Counted from the stretch's first letter, positions 34,913-44,888 are shown. The stretch is 64,000 nucleotides of DNA from Prochlorococcus sp. AG-347-K20 (GCA_003281315.1 QCCH01000008.1:1-64000), one strand, 5' to 3'. A program made the numbers and translations. Notes: a model not told the origin generated them from the sequence alone.

Positions 34913-37900
34913 ATGACTATCAGCGATAAAATCAGAATTTATGAACTTTCCAGAGACTTAAATCTGGACAATAAAGATATATTGGATGCTGCTCAAAAAC
35001 TTTCAATTTCAGTAAAAAGCCATAGCAGTTCAATTAGTGCAGAGGAAGCAAAAAAAATAAAAAATCTTATTAATGAAAAAAATTCAGATAAAAAAATACT
35101 CTCCATTAAGAAACCTTCAATTAAAAAAGATAATTACAAACAAAACAAAGGAGAAGAATCTTCTTTTATCTCCTCTATGAAAGAGAGACCACTTAATAAA
35201 GATAATTCAAACAAAAAGCCATTATTAATAAAACCTAATAATAAACCTGAGAGTCTTAAAAGAATTTCAAATCAACCTAAAAATCTCAATAAACCAGTAA
35301 TTACTAACAGTTCACAATCTCAAGGTAAACTTACAAATCAAAATATTAATATTCAAACTTCACAAAATCTCAACCAAGATAAAAAAAATCTCCGAAATAA
35401 AACAACCTCACCTGTAAAAAGTCCCGCAAAACCCCCTATCCCTATTCAATTAATTGCTAAGCCGAAAAATATTAATAACAATATTAAATCCAATCAATCT
35501 TCCCAGAACATCTACAGTTCAGGGGGGAAAAGACAAATATCAAACAAGCCTAACCAAAATTCCAACCAATCTAAAACAAAAAATATTAATAACAGAACTT
35601 CTCCCCCTGAGCTCGTAGGAGCTCCAATTCGAAGGAGCGGACCTAATCAACAAAATAAAAAGCAAAACATTTCTTTTAAACAAACTATCCCAAATATACC
35701 TGGTACGCCTAACAGAACTGGCATACCCAATAATAGGCCTGGATTAAGAAATAAACCATCAAATCAAGGCAGACCTGGATCTTTCAATAGACAAGCCAAT
35801 CCAATTAGGCCTGGAGCTCCCAACAGACCTGGCATGCCCAATAGGACTGGTTCTAAATTCAATGGTCAAAAGTCACCTGGAATTAGAAAACCAGTATCAC
35901 CTAATGAACTCTTACAACTTCAAAAAACCAACAAATCTGAAGATAAAAAACAAGTTACAAAGAATAATGAAAAACAAAATATTGATATAACGAAACAGAA
36001 AGCGAAAGCTCCAAATATTCGTCCACATAATGCCCCTAATTCAAAAAAACCACCTCATAGAACATTTTCAAATAGTTCTAAAAAACCAGGAAAGACAGAC
36101 TGGGACGATAGCGCAAAACTTGAAGCATTAAGAAGCAAAAATACCCAAAAGCAAAGACAGAAAGTTCATATTATCGGTGAGAATGATGATACATTAACAT
36201 CTGAGACTAGTGGATATTCAGGCGAAAAGATCTCAATCTTATCAGCTAGTTTGGCTCGTCCAAAGAAAGAAAAATCTGATGAATCCAAATCTCAAAAAAC
36301 TATAAAACAATTTAAAAAGAAGAAAAAAGAAACTACTAGGCAAAGGCAGAAAAGAAGAGCTATGGAGTTAAAGGCTGCCAAAGAAGCTAAACAAGTTAGG
36401 CCTGAAATGATAATTGTACCCGAAGATAATTTAACAGTTCAAGAATTAGCTGATAAATTAAGTCTTGAAAGTTCTGAAATAATCAAATCTCTCTTTTTTA
36501 AGGGAATAACTGCAACTGTTACTCAATCACTTGATTTAGCAACTATTGAAACAGTGGCAGAAGAATTTGGGGTACCTGTTTTGCAAGATGATATCCAAGA
36601 AGCTGCTGAAAAAACAGTAGATATGATTGAATCTGAAGATATTCATAATCTAATAAGAAGACCACCAGTTATTACAGTGATGGGTCATGTAGATCATGGC
36701 AAAACAAGTCTTTTAGATTCCATCAGAGAATCAAGAGTAGCTTCGGGGGAAGCAGGGGGCATCACTCAACACATAGGAGCTTATCAAGTTGAATTTGAAC
36801 ATGAATCTCAAATAAAAAAATTAACTTTTCTTGATACCCCTGGGCATGAAGCCTTTACTGCAATGCGAGCAAGGGGTACAAAGGTTACAGATGTAGCTGT
36901 TCTTGTAGTTGCTGCAGATGATGGTTGCAGACCTCAAACACTAGAAGCTATCAGTCATGCAAGAGCTGCAAAAGTACCAATTGTTGTTGCAATAAATAAA
37001 ATTGACAAAGAAGGGGCATCTCCAGACAGAGTCAAGCAGGAACTATCAGAAAAAGATTTAATTGCTGAAGATTGGGGAGGAGATACAGTGATGGTCCCAG
37101 TAAGTGCTATCAAAAAACAAAACATTAATAAATTACTCGAAATGATTTTATTAGTTTCAGAGGTAGAAGATCTACAAGCCAACCCTGATAGATTTGCAAA
37201 AGGTACTGTTATTGAAGCTCACCTTGACAAAGCCAAAGGGCCTGTGGCTACTTTGTTAGTACAAAATGGGACTTTGAAATCTGGAGATGTTTTAGCTGCG
37301 GGTTCAGTCCTTGGAAAAATTAGAGCAATGGTTGATGAACATGGTAATAGAATCAAAGAAGCAGGACCATCATTCCCTGTGGAAGCGCTAGGATTCAGTG
37401 AAGTACCGACTGCGGGAGATGAATTCGAAGTCTACCCTGACGAGAAAACTGCTCGAGCTATCGTGGGGGAGAGGGCAACAGATGCTAGAGCGACAAAATT
37501 AGCTCAGCAAATGGCTTCTAGAAGAGTCAGCTTATCATCTTTATCAACTCAAGCAAATGATGGAGAACTAAAAGAATTAAACTTAATTCTAAAAGCTGAT
37601 GTTCAAGGAAGTGTTGAAGCGATATTAGGATCACTAGAACAATTACCAAAAAATGAAGTTCAAGTCAGAGTTCTACTTTCTGCTCCCGGAGAAATAACTG
37701 AAACAGATATAGATCTAGCGGCTGCATCTGGATCAGTAATCATTGGGTTTAACACCTCATTGGCTTCTGGTGCGAAGAGAGCAGCTGATGCTAATGACGT
37801 TGATATAAGAGAATATGAAGTAATTTATAAACTCTTAGAAGATATTCAGTTGGCAATGGAAGGTCTACTCGAACCCGATCTTGTCGAAGAATCATTAGGT

Positions 37901-38185
37901 CAAGCGGAAGTTAGAGCTACTTTCGCAGTCGGTAAAGGAGCAATTGCAGGCTGTTATATACAAACTGGCAAATTGCAAAGAAATTGTTCGCTTAGAGTTG
38001 TTAGATCAGATAAAGTAATATTTGAGGGTAATTTAGACTCTCTAAAAAGAGCTAAAGATGATGTAAAAGAAGTAAATACAGGATTTGAATGTGGAGTTGG
38101 CTGCGATAAATTTTCTTCATGGATTGAAGGAGATGTCATAGAAGCATTCAAATTTGTCACAAAAAAGAGGACCTTATCACAATAA
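34913..38185 (+). CDS. infB: translation initiation factor IF-2
   Basis: IF-2 is the GTPase that joins fMet-tRNA and the 50S subunit during initiation. The first 500 or so residues are low-complexity, rich in Asn, Lys, Pro and Gln, with a short IF2N module at 8-52 and a second one near 503-550. The G domain begins near 588 with GHVDHGKT, then DTPGHEAF and [10 protein letters not shown]. Domains II to IV follow, ending near [18 protein letters not shown] and the IF2-C region. Length 1090 is in the cyanobacterial range. It ends the rimP operon. Confidence 0.97.
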   Translation: MTISDKIRIYELSRDLNLDNKDILDAAQKLSISVKSHSSSISAEEAKKIKNLINEKNSDKKILSIKKPSIKKDNYKQNKGEESSFISSMKERPLNKDNSNKKPLLIKPNNKPESLKRISNQPKNLNKPVITNSSQSQGKLTNQNINIQTSQNLNQDKKNLRNKTTSPVKSPAKPPIPIQLIAKPKNINNNIKSNQSSQNIYSSGGKRQISNKPNQNSNQSKTKNINNRTSPPELVGAPIRRSGPNQQNKKQNISFKQTIPNIPGTPNRTGIPNNRPGLRNKPSNQGRPGSFNRQANPIRPGAPNRPGMPNRTGSKFNGQKSPGIRKPVSPNELLQLQKTNKSEDKKQVTKNNEKQNIDITKQKAKAPNIRPHNAPNSKKPPHRTFSNSSKKPGKTDWDDSAKLEALRSKNTQKQRQKVHIIGENDDTLTSETSGYSGEKISILSASLARPKKEKSDESKSQKTIKQFKKKKKETTRQRQKRRAMELKAAKEAKQVRPEMIIVPEDNLTVQELADKLSLESSEIIKSLFFKGITATVTQSLDLATIETVAEEFGVPVLQDDIQEAAEKTVDMIESEDIHNLIRRPPVITVMGHVDHGKTSLLDSIRESRVASGEAGGITQHIGAYQVEFEHESQIKKLTFLDTPGHEAFTAMRARGTKVTDVAVLVVAADDGCRPQTLEAISHARAAKVPIVVAINKIDKEGASPDRVKQELSEKDLIAEDWGGDTVMVPVSAIKKQNINKLLEMILLVSEVEDLQANPDRFAKGTVIEAHLDKAKGPVATLLVQNGTLKSGDVLAAGSVLGKIRAMVDEHGNRIKEAGPSFPVEALGFSEVPTAGDEFEVYPDEKTARAIVGERATDARATKLAQQMASRRVSLSSLSTQANDGELKELNLILKADVQGSVEAILGSLEQLPKNEVQVRVLLSAPGEITETDIDLAAASGSVIIGFNTSLASGAKRAADANDVDIREYEVIYKLLEDIQLAMEGLLEPDLVEESLGQAEVRATFAVGKGAIAGCYIQTGKLQRNCSLRVVRSDKVIFEGNLDSLKRAKDDVKEVNTGFECGVGCDKFSSWIEGDVIEAFKFVTKKRTLSQ
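35701..35855 (+). repeat. infB: Pro-Gly-Asn-Arg repeat block inside infB
   Basis: The region codes for several copies of a unit close to (R/T)-(P/T)-G-x-P-N, seen as [13 protein letters not shown], then [15 protein letters not shown]. At DNA level AACAGACCTGGC-like pieces recur. It lies in the linker between the N-terminal module and the G domain of IF-2. Short repeats like this can expand or contract between strains without harm to function. Confidence 0.7.
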
Positions 38186-38201
38186 TTAAACATCTGGCTT
38201 A

Positions 38202-38438
38202 TTAATCTTTATTTCTGTCAAAAATTAATAAAGTAGGAAATATTATACAAGCACCCAGCTGTATGAGAAGGTTATTTTGCTGTAATTCACTCCCGCTTGC
38301 AATTCTGGAAAGCATTATTAGAAGTCCCAAAAATGCAGAACCGCTAAAAGCAATCCACAATATTCTTCTCAATCCCTTAAAAGGAGCTTGGGATTCCTTT
38401 AATAATTTCTTTTTTAATTCAGGATCTATTTTTGACAT
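38202..38438 (-). CDS. DUF3493 family membrane protein
   Basis: A 78-residue protein with two hydrophobic segments (about 28-46, LWIAFSGSAFLGLLIML, and 57-73, IQLGACIIFPTLLIF). The start MSKIDPELKKKLLKESQAPF and GLRRILW fit DUF3493, a family shared by cyanobacteria and chloroplasts and related to Low PSII Accumulation 1. A role in photosystem II assembly is therefore plausible but unproven. It is convergent with infB, 16 bases from its stop. The next feature rightward is a tRNA gene. Confidence 0.78.
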   Translation of the reverse strand: MSKIDPELKKKLLKESQAPFKGLRRILWIAFSGSAFLGLLIMLSRIASGSELQQNNLLIQLGACIIFPTLLIFDRNKD

Positions 38439-38492
38439 AAATTCTTTAAATTATAAAATTAAGTCTATATGAAAAATTCAATATTTAAATTC

Positions 38493-38564
38493 GCCGATAT
38501 AGCTCAGCGGTAGAGCAACTGTCTCGTAAACAGTAGGTCATTGGTTCAATTCCAATTATCGGCA
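38493..38564 (+). tRNA. trnT: tRNA-Thr (anticodon CGU)
   Basis: A full cloverleaf is visible. The acceptor GCCGATA (38493-38499) pairs with TATCGGC, and discriminator A closes the gene. The D arm is AGCTCAGCGGTAGAGC, the anticodon stem ACTGT/ACAGT encloses loop CTCGTAA, giving CGU for ACG codons, and the T arm is ATTGG-TTCAATT-CCAAT. CCA is not encoded. The next gene begins 24 bases later on the same strand. Confidence 0.96.
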
Positions 38565-38588
38565 CTTAAAAAGCAAATTAAAGCTAAG

Positions 38589-40142
38589 ATGATTAATAAA
38601 ATTTCAAAGTTAAGATATCTTTTAAAGTTATTTGTTTTTATTCCTCTTATATTTTATTTTGGGAAAAGGAGTTATATTGCGTTTGATGAAGGTTTTTATG
38701 CGCTACAAGCTAGATGGATATTAGAAAAAGGTAACTGGGTAATTCCTCTTTGGTGGGATGAATATGTTTTAGATAGAACAATAGGATTACAGTTTTTAAT
38801 AGCAAAGTCACAAGACTTATTTGGAAGAAATGTTTTTTATGCATATCTTCCAACAACAGTCGCATCAATATTGATGTTATTTACAACTTACAAATTACAT
38901 GAAGAATTATTTAATAAAAAATATGCAATTATATCTCCACTAATCCTTGCTACTACATATCTATGGTTTGACTACTCACACTTAGCCACTCAAGATATTA
39001 TTTATTCATGTTTGGTAACTATTGGGGTATTAGCTTTAGTCAAAATTAAAAGTAAAAATAACAAATTCTATATTTTGCTTTTTGGAATATGGATAGGTTT
39101 AGCTTTTATGATGAAAACTTTTTTAGTTTTTGTACCGTTACTATCACTCATACCATATTTTTTTTTAAAAAAAAATTTTTTATTCATCAAATTCTTTTGG
39201 TTCGGACTACTAATTGGATTTATTCCTTTTTTAATCTGGACGTTTTCTATTAACCCTTATTTAGACAAAAGTATTATTTTTTACTTAGTTGAAAAGTTTA
39301 ACTTTCTATCAAGTAAAAATACTTTTACAAATCCTTTCTATTATTATTTCTGGAATATACCAGTAACATTTCTGCCATGGAGTTTTTTCGCAATTATTGG
39401 CATGATATACAATACTTCTCAAAGTAAAGAGAATAAATATATACTTGTTTTTTTTCCCATAATTTGTGTAGCAACTCTTAGCATTTTCTCTACAAAAACA
39501 CCTTACTATACCTTACAAATCTCATCTATTTTTTCATTAAATACTTATGCAGGAATAAAAAATTTATTCAATTCTAAAAGATATAGTAAATTTTTTATAT
39601 TTATAACTTCAAAAATAATTCCATTATTTATATTTGCACTAACTTTCACATATTATTTTTTCTTTCAAGATTCAATTAACTTTAATACTAAGGAAAATAC
39701 ATGCATAATTCTTGGATTATTATTTTTCGGATTATCTTGGTCATTAATAAAACATAAAAATTCGCTTAAAGAAATATTAATAACTCTCATAATTGGACCT
39801 TACTTATTCACTTCATTTCTTTTGCAATCAAGTTTATTCACAGATAGATCTAGAGAAATAAGAGAGAAAATGGAATATGTTTCATCCCTTGATATAGTAA
39901 AAAATCAAACGATCATGGTTGATAAAAAAGGAATAAACAACTCACGATCGCAATCAAAAATCATAAAGATTTCTTTATTAACTCCTAAACTAGGTGAAGG
40001 ATTAGACAGTATTAATCAGTTAAAAAAATCAGAATTAGCATGGACAACTGACCTTAAAACAATAAAAAATAATGATGATTCTTATCAAGTGATATACGAA
40101 AATGATGTTTTAAATCCATGGAGATTAATATTAAAAAAGTAA
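38589..40142 (+). CDS. ArnT/PMT-like membrane glycosyltransferase
   Basis: This is a polytopic protein of 517 residues with about ten hydrophobic segments, of the dolichyl-P-mannose-protein mannosyltransferase / ArnT (GT39/GT83) superfamily. The signature is the first-loop acid pair region YIAFDEGFYALQARWILEKG near 28-47, followed by DRTIGLQFLIAKSQDLFGRN. Such enzymes move a sugar from a polyprenyl-phosphate donor to lipid or protein on the outer side of the membrane. The frame is open further upstream through the tRNA, so I use the ATG at 38589. It pairs with the GT2 gene 42 bases downstream. Substrate unknown. Confidence 0.85.
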   Translation: MINKISKLRYLLKLFVFIPLIFYFGKRSYIAFDEGFYALQARWILEKGNWVIPLWWDEYVLDRTIGLQFLIAKSQDLFGRNVFYAYLPTTVASILMLFTTYKLHEELFNKKYAIISPLILATTYLWFDYSHLATQDIIYSCLVTIGVLALVKIKSKNNKFYILLFGIWIGLAFMMKTFLVFVPLLSLIPYFFLKKNFLFIKFFWFGLLIGFIPFLIWTFSINPYLDKSIIFYLVEKFNFLSSKNTFTNPFYYYFWNIPVTFLPWSFFAIIGMIYNTSQSKENKYILVFFPIICVATLSIFSTKTPYYTLQISSIFSLNTYAGIKNLFNSKRYSKFFIFITSKIIPLFIFALTFTYYFFFQDSINFNTKENTCIILGLLFFGLSWSLIKHKNSLKEILITLIIGPYLFTSFLLQSSLFTDRSREIREKMEYVSSLDIVKNQTIMVDKKGINNSRSQSKIIKISLLTPKLGEGLDSINQLKKSELAWTTDLKTIKNNDDSYQVIYENDVLNPWRLILKK

Positions 40143-40184
40143 ATAATCCATAATATAATGAAAAATTATTTGTAATCTTTAATA

Positions 40185-41276
40185 ATGAGATCTGTTAATA
40201 GTTGGAATTTAACTAATAAAAAACTTCATCAATTATTTAAAGACAATAACGAATTTATTTCTATTAAAGTCCGCGGTAATACTTGGGAGCCAATCACTAG
40301 ATGGCTAAGATTAGATTCAAGAATTTTTAGAGAAACTACTAGTAAAGCAAGAATCACTTTATGCGATATTGAATCTCTAGCAGAAATTTATAACTACAGA
40401 TCAATTAGATGGAAAGCAAAAAAATTAACTCCTCTCCCAACAAAGTTTATTCCACAGTCTATTAAAAATATTTTTCGGAAAATACCAATCATCAAGCAGC
40501 TTGCCTACGAAATCGAAATAGTTTTTTATAGATATAGTGAAAATATTTCTGAGCATTTAATATCAATCGTAATTCCTGCAAGAAATGAAGCTGGTAATAA
40601 AGAACTTTTAATTAATGCTTTAAATAAATTCAAAAAAATACCCAATGAATTAGAAATTATATTTGTTGAAGGTAATAGCAATGATAATACATATGACATT
40701 TTGAAAGAGTTAAAAGAAAATTTCTCAAATTTCTTCAAGATATTTCTTTTAAAACAAACTTCTAAAGGGAAGAAAAATGCAGTCGTGGAGGGATTTAATA
40801 TTTCTTCAGGTGAGACCCTCGCCATAATTGATAGTGATTTTACTGTAGATATTGATGACAGTATTTCAGCAATTATGGAATCGACCAAAAATAAAAATAT
40901 CCTAATTAATTGTGCCCGGACAACTTTTCCAATGGAAAAAGATGCGATGAGATGGGCAAATTATATAGGCAATAGACTCTTTGCAATATTCCTATCAAAT
41001 CTCATAAATAAGCCTGTATCAGATTCACTATGTGGAACAAAAGTTTTTTCAAGAAAATTCTTTAAACTTATGAAACAAAACGGAAGTTGGGATTCGAAAT
41101 CTGACCCATTTGGAGACTTTACAATAATATTTGAAGCTGCGAATAATAATATCAAAATACTAAATTATCCTGTAAGGTATTACGCTAGAAAATCTGGATC
41201 ACCAAATATATCTAGATGGATAGATGGGTTAAAACTTCTCAAAGTATGTTGGATTTATATGATTTCTGATATGTGA
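40185..41276 (+). CDS. family-2 glycosyltransferase with an unusual N-terminal extension
   Basis: Residues about 122-363 form a GT-A domain: SIVIPARNEAGNKELL opens it, IIFVEGNSNDNTYDIL follows, and IDSDFTVDID near 218 holds the DxD-type metal site. The C-terminal NYPVRYYARKSGSPNISRW resembles polyprenyl-phosphate sugar transferases. No membrane segment is present. The first 120 residues are not GT; the part around 55-115 (LCDIESLAEIYNYRS to FYRYSE) resembles the end of a SAM methyltransferase, without its SAM site. It may make the lipid-linked sugar used by the preceding membrane enzyme (inference). Confidence 0.82.
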   Translation: MRSVNSWNLTNKKLHQLFKDNNEFISIKVRGNTWEPITRWLRLDSRIFRETTSKARITLCDIESLAEIYNYRSIRWKAKKLTPLPTKFIPQSIKNIFRKIPIIKQLAYEIEIVFYRYSENISEHLISIVIPARNEAGNKELLINALNKFKKIPNELEIIFVEGNSNDNTYDILKELKENFSNFFKIFLLKQTSKGKKNAVVEGFNISSGETLAIIDSDFTVDIDDSISAIMESTKNKNILINCARTTFPMEKDAMRWANYIGNRLFAIFLSNLINKPVSDSLCGTKVFSRKFFKLMKQNGSWDSKSDPFGDFTIIFEAANNNIKILNYPVRYYARKSGSPNISRWIDGLKLLKVCWIYMISDM

Positions 41277-41381
41277 ATTAAATAAAATTTTCATGAGTAT
41301 TTTCTTAGGATTTTTAATTTCTCCAAATTAGTAATAAAGTAGTTAGATTCTATAGGGAATAAATTCATTAAATTTCATGAC

Positions 41382-43001
41382 ATGAATTTTAATTTGAAAT
41401 TCGAAAAATTAAATAAAAAAAATTACCAAAGAAAGCACTATGGAAAAATCCTAACTGTTAGATTGCCATGTAATCCAATATTTCCAATAGGGCCTATTTA
41501 TTTAGCAGATCATATTCATAAATGTTTTCCAGGTATAGAGCAGCAATTCATTGATTTAGCAATAATTCCATCTAATAAAGTTTCAAAATATTTATCTAGA
41601 AAAATTGATCAATTTAGACCTCATCTAATTATTTTTTCATGGAGAGATATACAAATTTATGCACCTGTCGATGGTAGAAGTGGAAATCCCTTACAAAACT
41701 CTTTTGAAGTTTTCTACTCAAAAAATATCCTTAAAAAAATTAGAGGTTCCTGGGGAGGATTAAAATTAATTGCATCTCATTATGGAGAAATATATAAAAA
41801 TACTTCTTTAGTCAAGATGGGACTAAAAAGAGCACAAAAATACAATAAAAATGTAAAAGTAATTTTAGGAGGAGGAGCTGTTAGTGTCTTCTATGAACAA
41901 TTGGGGAATCTACTCCCAAATGAAACTGTTATTTCAGTTGGAGAGGGAGAAAATCTCATAGAAAAAATCATTAGAGGTGATTCAATAGAGGAAGAAAGAT
42001 GTTACATTGCTGGACAAAAACCTCGGAACAAATTAATACATGAACAACCTTCAGGCACTGTTAAAACTGCCTGTAACTATAAATATATTAAATCAATATG
42101 GCCTGAATTCAGTTGGTATATAGAAGGTGGAGAATACTACGTAGGGGTGCAAACAAAAAGAGGTTGTCCTCATAATTGTTGTTTTTGTGTTTATACAGTT
42201 GTGGAGGGGAAGCAGGTTCGCGTTAATCCTGTTAACGAAGTAATCAAAGAAATGAAGCAATTATATGATCTTGGAGTAAGGGGATTTTGGTTCACTGATG
42301 CGCAGTTTATTCCAGCCAAAAAACATATTGAAGATGCAAAAACTCTTTTGCAAGCAATAAAGGATCAAGGCTGGGAAGATATAAATTGGGCTGCATACAT
42401 TAGAGCAGATAATATTGATGCTGATCTAGCTAAGCTTATGGTTGATACAGGAATGAGCTATTTTGAAATAGGTATCACGTCGGGATCTCAAGAACTCGTT
42501 AGAAAAATGAGATTAGCGTATGACCTTGAAACTGTATTAAATAATTGCAGAATGCTTGTCAAATCAGGTTTCAAGAATCATGTTTCAGTCAATTATTCAT
42601 TTAATGTTTTTGATGAAACGCCTAACACAATAAGACAAACAATTGCTTACCATAGAGAATTAGAAAATATTTTTGGTAAAGGCTTAGTTGATCCAGCTAT
42701 ATTCTTTATAGGTTTGCAACCTCACACTCTTCTTGAGAAGTACGCCTTGGAAAATAAAATTTTGAAACCCAATTATAATCCAATGAGTATGATGCCCTGG
42801 ACAGCGAGAAAACTTCTGTGGAATCCAGGTTCATTAGGGGAAAAACTTGGTCAGGTTTGCTTAGAGGCTTTTGATAATCCAGAGGATGAATTTGGAAAGA
42901 CGGTCATCGACATTCTTGAGAGAGAATATGGGAAGTCTTCCTTAAAAGAATCCTTGAAAGTCCGTCCCTTATCAGAAAGGAAATTAGTTCAATCTAAATA
43001 A
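41382..43001 (+). CDS. B12-binding-domain radical SAM protein
   Basis: The 539-residue product has an N-terminal cobalamin-binding-like domain (about 20-200, with VILGGGAVSVFYEQ near 160 and VISVGEGENLIEKI) and a radical SAM domain with CPHNCCFC (Cys262, Cys266, Cys269), then GVRGFWFTDAQFIPAKKHI and FEIGITSGSQELV. This architecture (class B) often methylates unactivated carbons or builds special lipids and cofactors. The cobalamin motif DxHxxG is not obvious. Substrate unknown. Its neighbours are glycosyltransferases upstream and clpS convergent 15 bases downstream. Related rSAM proteins are common in picocyanobacteria. Confidence 0.82.
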   Translation: MNFNLKFEKLNKKNYQRKHYGKILTVRLPCNPIFPIGPIYLADHIHKCFPGIEQQFIDLAIIPSNKVSKYLSRKIDQFRPHLIIFSWRDIQIYAPVDGRSGNPLQNSFEVFYSKNILKKIRGSWGGLKLIASHYGEIYKNTSLVKMGLKRAQKYNKNVKVILGGGAVSVFYEQLGNLLPNETVISVGEGENLIEKIIRGDSIEEERCYIAGQKPRNKLIHEQPSGTVKTACNYKYIKSIWPEFSWYIEGGEYYVGVQTKRGCPHNCCFCVYTVVEGKQVRVNPVNEVIKEMKQLYDLGVRGFWFTDAQFIPAKKHIEDAKTLLQAIKDQGWEDINWAAYIRADNIDADLAKLMVDTGMSYFEIGITSGSQELVRKMRLAYDLETVLNNCRMLVKSGFKNHVSVNYSFNVFDETPNTIRQTIAYHRELENIFGKGLVDPAIFFIGLQPHTLLEKYALENKILKPNYNPMSMMPWTARKLLWNPGSLGEKLGQVCLEAFDNPEDEFGKTVIDILEREYGKSSLKESLKVRPLSERKLVQSK

Positions 43002-43016
43002 TAAATTCAAATATTA

Positions 43017-43334
43017 TTAATCCTCTTTCTCAATTGAACTAGAAATTCCTTTAGATTTTAATGATTCTGAGTAGAATTCTGCTGGCTCTAAATCACAAAC
43101 AATTACCAAACCTACACCCGTATTGTGTGCCTCAAGCATTATTGCGATAGCATCCTGTTCGCTTAATTGAGGCACAACTTCTCGTAGTGAAATAGTTACA
43201 TACTCCATAGAATTAACTGGGTCATTATGCAGTAAAACCTTGTATTTTGGAGATTTATTTTTTAATTCAGCAGGTTTCTTTTCAATAACTGCTGAATTAT
43301 TACTTACACTTTGTTCTAACTTTATAGATAGCAT
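43017..43334 (-). CDS. clpS: Clp protease adaptor ClpS
   Basis: ClpS delivers N-degron substrates to ClpC/ClpP. YKVLLHNDPVNSMEYV near 32-47 holds the Asn-Asp of the N-end-rule pocket, and IMLEAHNTGVGLVIVCDLE near 65-83 the His-containing face. Length 105 is normal. Cyanobacteria often have two paralogues; this one matches the canonical ClpS1 pattern. It lies 31 bases after dapL on the same strand. Confidence 0.93.
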   Translation of the reverse strand: MLSIKLEQSVSNNSAVIEKKPAELKNKSPKYKVLLHNDPVNSMEYVTISLREVVPQLSEQDAIAIMLEAHNTGVGLVIVCDLEPAEFYSESLKSKGISSSIEKED

Positions 43335-43365
43335 TAAAATTTTAAAGTCTCAGTTGTACTAATTA

Positions 43366-44592
43366 TTATATATTAATTATTCTTTCCATTGCATCAATGA
43401 CGTTTGATCGTGAGTTAAATGCTGACAAACGAAAATAACCTTCTCCTGACAATCCAAATCCACTCCCAGGTGTTCCCACTACAGCAACTTTTTGAAGAAG
43501 AAAATCAAAAAAGTCCCAAGATGTCATTTGATCAGGAACTTTAATCCAGATATAAGGAGCATTGTCCCCACCATAAACTTTATATCCTTCATTTTGAAGT
43601 TTATTTTTCATGATTTTTGCATTTTCCATATAAAAATCAATTAAACCTCTAACCTGTTTCTTCCCTTCAAGAGAATAAACAGCCTCTGCTCCTCTCTGAA
43701 CCACATAACTTACTCCATTGAACTTTGTAGATTGTCGCCTATTCCAGAGAGGCCATAATTGTATTTCCTCATTTGTTGAGCTCAAACCTTTGAGATTTTT
43801 AGGTATTACTGTAAAAGCACATCTAACTCCAGTGAATCCTGCATTCTTTGAAAAAGATCTAAATTCAATAGCACAATCCTTTGCTCCTTCAATCTCATAT
43901 ATTGAATGTGGAATATCATTATCTTGGATAAATGCTTCATAAGCTGCATCAAAAAGTATCAGAGATTTGTTTTGAAGAGCATAGTCAACCCACTTTTTCA
44001 ATTCTTTTTTAGTAATAGTTGCTCCCGTGGGATTATTAGGAAAACAAAGATATAAAATATCAACTTTTTTTTCAGGTAGTTTTGGCAAAAAGTTATTCCC
44101 CTCATTTATTGCAAGATATGTTAATCCTTGATAAGTACCATTTTCAAGAGCATCTCCAGTTCTACCTGTCATAACGTTACTATCTACATAAACAGGGTAA
44201 ACAGGATCTGTTACAGCAATTGAATTATCTTTGCCAAGAATATCTAAAATATTGCTACTATCGCATTTAGAACCATCTGAAACAAAGATTTCTTCAGGTG
44301 AAATTTGACATCCTCTCGAAATAAAATCATGCTCAGATATTTTTTCTCTTAGCCAAGAATAACCTTGTTCTGGTCCATAACCCCTGAAACCATCTGTTTT
44401 TCCCATATCATCTAAAGCTTTACCCATAGCCTCTATGCATGCTCTAGGCAATGGTTCTGTAACATCTCCTATGCCAAGCTTAATAATTTCAGCACTCTTA
44501 TTAGATTGAGAATATATTTTTACCCTTTTAGCAATTTCAGGAAATAAATAGCCTGCTTTGAGTTTTAAATAATTTTCGTTTACTTGAACCAC
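43366..44592 (-). CDS. dapL: LL-diaminopimelate aminotransferase
   Basis: DapL turns tetrahydrodipicolinate directly into LL-diaminopimelate, the short lysine route of plants and cyanobacteria, which also supplies peptidoglycan. PLP lysine sits in [17 protein letters not shown] near 262. The family start [19 protein letters not shown] fixes the beginning: I use GTG at 44590-44592, giving 408 residues, over an ATG seven codons upstream. [18 protein letters not shown] and [17 protein letters not shown] are typical. It is divergent from rne. Confidence 0.94.
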   Translation of the reverse strand: MVQVNENYLKLKAGYLFPEIAKRVKIYSQSNKSAEIIKLGIGDVTEPLPRACIEAMGKALDDMGKTDGFRGYGPEQGYSWLREKISEHDFISRGCQISPEEIFVSDGSKCDSSNILDILGKDNSIAVTDPVYPVYVDSNVMTGRTGDALENGTYQGLTYLAINEGNNFLPKLPEKKVDILYLCFPNNPTGATITKKELKKWVDYALQNKSLILFDAAYEAFIQDNDIPHSIYEIEGAKDCAIEFRSFSKNAGFTGVRCAFTVIPKNLKGLSSTNEEIQLWPLWNRRQSTKFNGVSYVVQRGAEAVYSLEGKKQVRGLIDFYMENAKIMKNKLQNEGYKVYGGDNAPYIWIKVPDQMTSWDFFDFLLQKVAVVGTPGSGFGLSGEGYFRLSAFNSRSNVIDAMERIINI

Positions 44593-44636
44593 TTTAGATA
44601 AAAATTTAACCAATATTAGAATAATGTATCAACGTG

Positions 44637-44657
44637 CTTAAATGTTGATTAAATGTT
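44637..44657 (+). promoter_or_regulatory. 11-bp-period direct repeat, Pho-box-like
   Basis: CTTAAATG-TTG-ATTAAATG places two TTAA cores 11 bases apart, one helical turn. Cyanobacterial PhoB (SphR) boxes are repeats of PyTTAAPyPy(T/A) with 3-base spacers, so the spacing matches but the right halves (ATG) do not. A+T bias makes chance likely. Confidence 0.22.
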
Positions 44658-44668
44658 AATATTATTCT

Positions 44669-44700
44669 AGTTATGATTAATTTAAGAAATAATCATAGCT
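44669..44700 (+). promoter_or_regulatory. stem-loop in the rne leader region
   Basis: AGTTATGATTA (44669-44679) pairs with TAATCATAGCT (44690-44700) at 10 of 11 positions around a 10-base A-rich loop (44680-44689). It lies about 190 bases before the rne start. It could be a terminator-like or RNase E recognition hairpin, or a regulator site. Transcript start data would decide. Confidence 0.4.
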
Positions 44701-44888
44701 TTTAATTCAATTTCAATAAGTTTGAAAAACGTTTAAAGCTTTATAAATAGCATAATTCAATCACTATTAACTTTATTAATTTTTAAAAAGTAAATAATAA
44801 TAGCTAAAAAACTGCTTTATTAAAAGATAAAGTTTAATCCTTTAAATTTAGATGTTTTTCAAAATCCAAATCATTCAGAATCAATTAT

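Larger units (their letters stand above)
44593..44888. other. 296-base dapL-rne divergent region
   Basis: No convincing gene lies here. The sequence holds several structured elements: a 9-bp inverted repeat (TAGAATAAT 44617-44625 with ATTATTCTA 44661-44669), a direct repeat TTAAATGTT at 44638 and 44649, and a hairpin at 44669-44700. The length and structure fit a regulated 5' leader of rne, which is autoregulated in E. coli. Two tiny ORFs (MYQRA and MLIKC) are probably chance. Confidence 0.45.

Noticed and set aside
38541..38588. Open frame extending the membrane glycosyltransferase upstream into the tRNA-Thr gene
   Set aside because: The first 16 codons lie within the tRNA; the ATG at 38589 gives a family-like start, so the longer form is not supported.
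38493..43001. Integrated element with att sites at tRNA-Thr
   Set aside because: No duplicated tRNA end, integrase or transposase seen near the module; only gene content hints at acquisition.
44593..44613. Longer dapL with seven extra N-terminal codons from the ATG at 44613
   Set aside because: The family N-terminus begins at [10 protein letters not shown]; the GTG at 44592 fits better.
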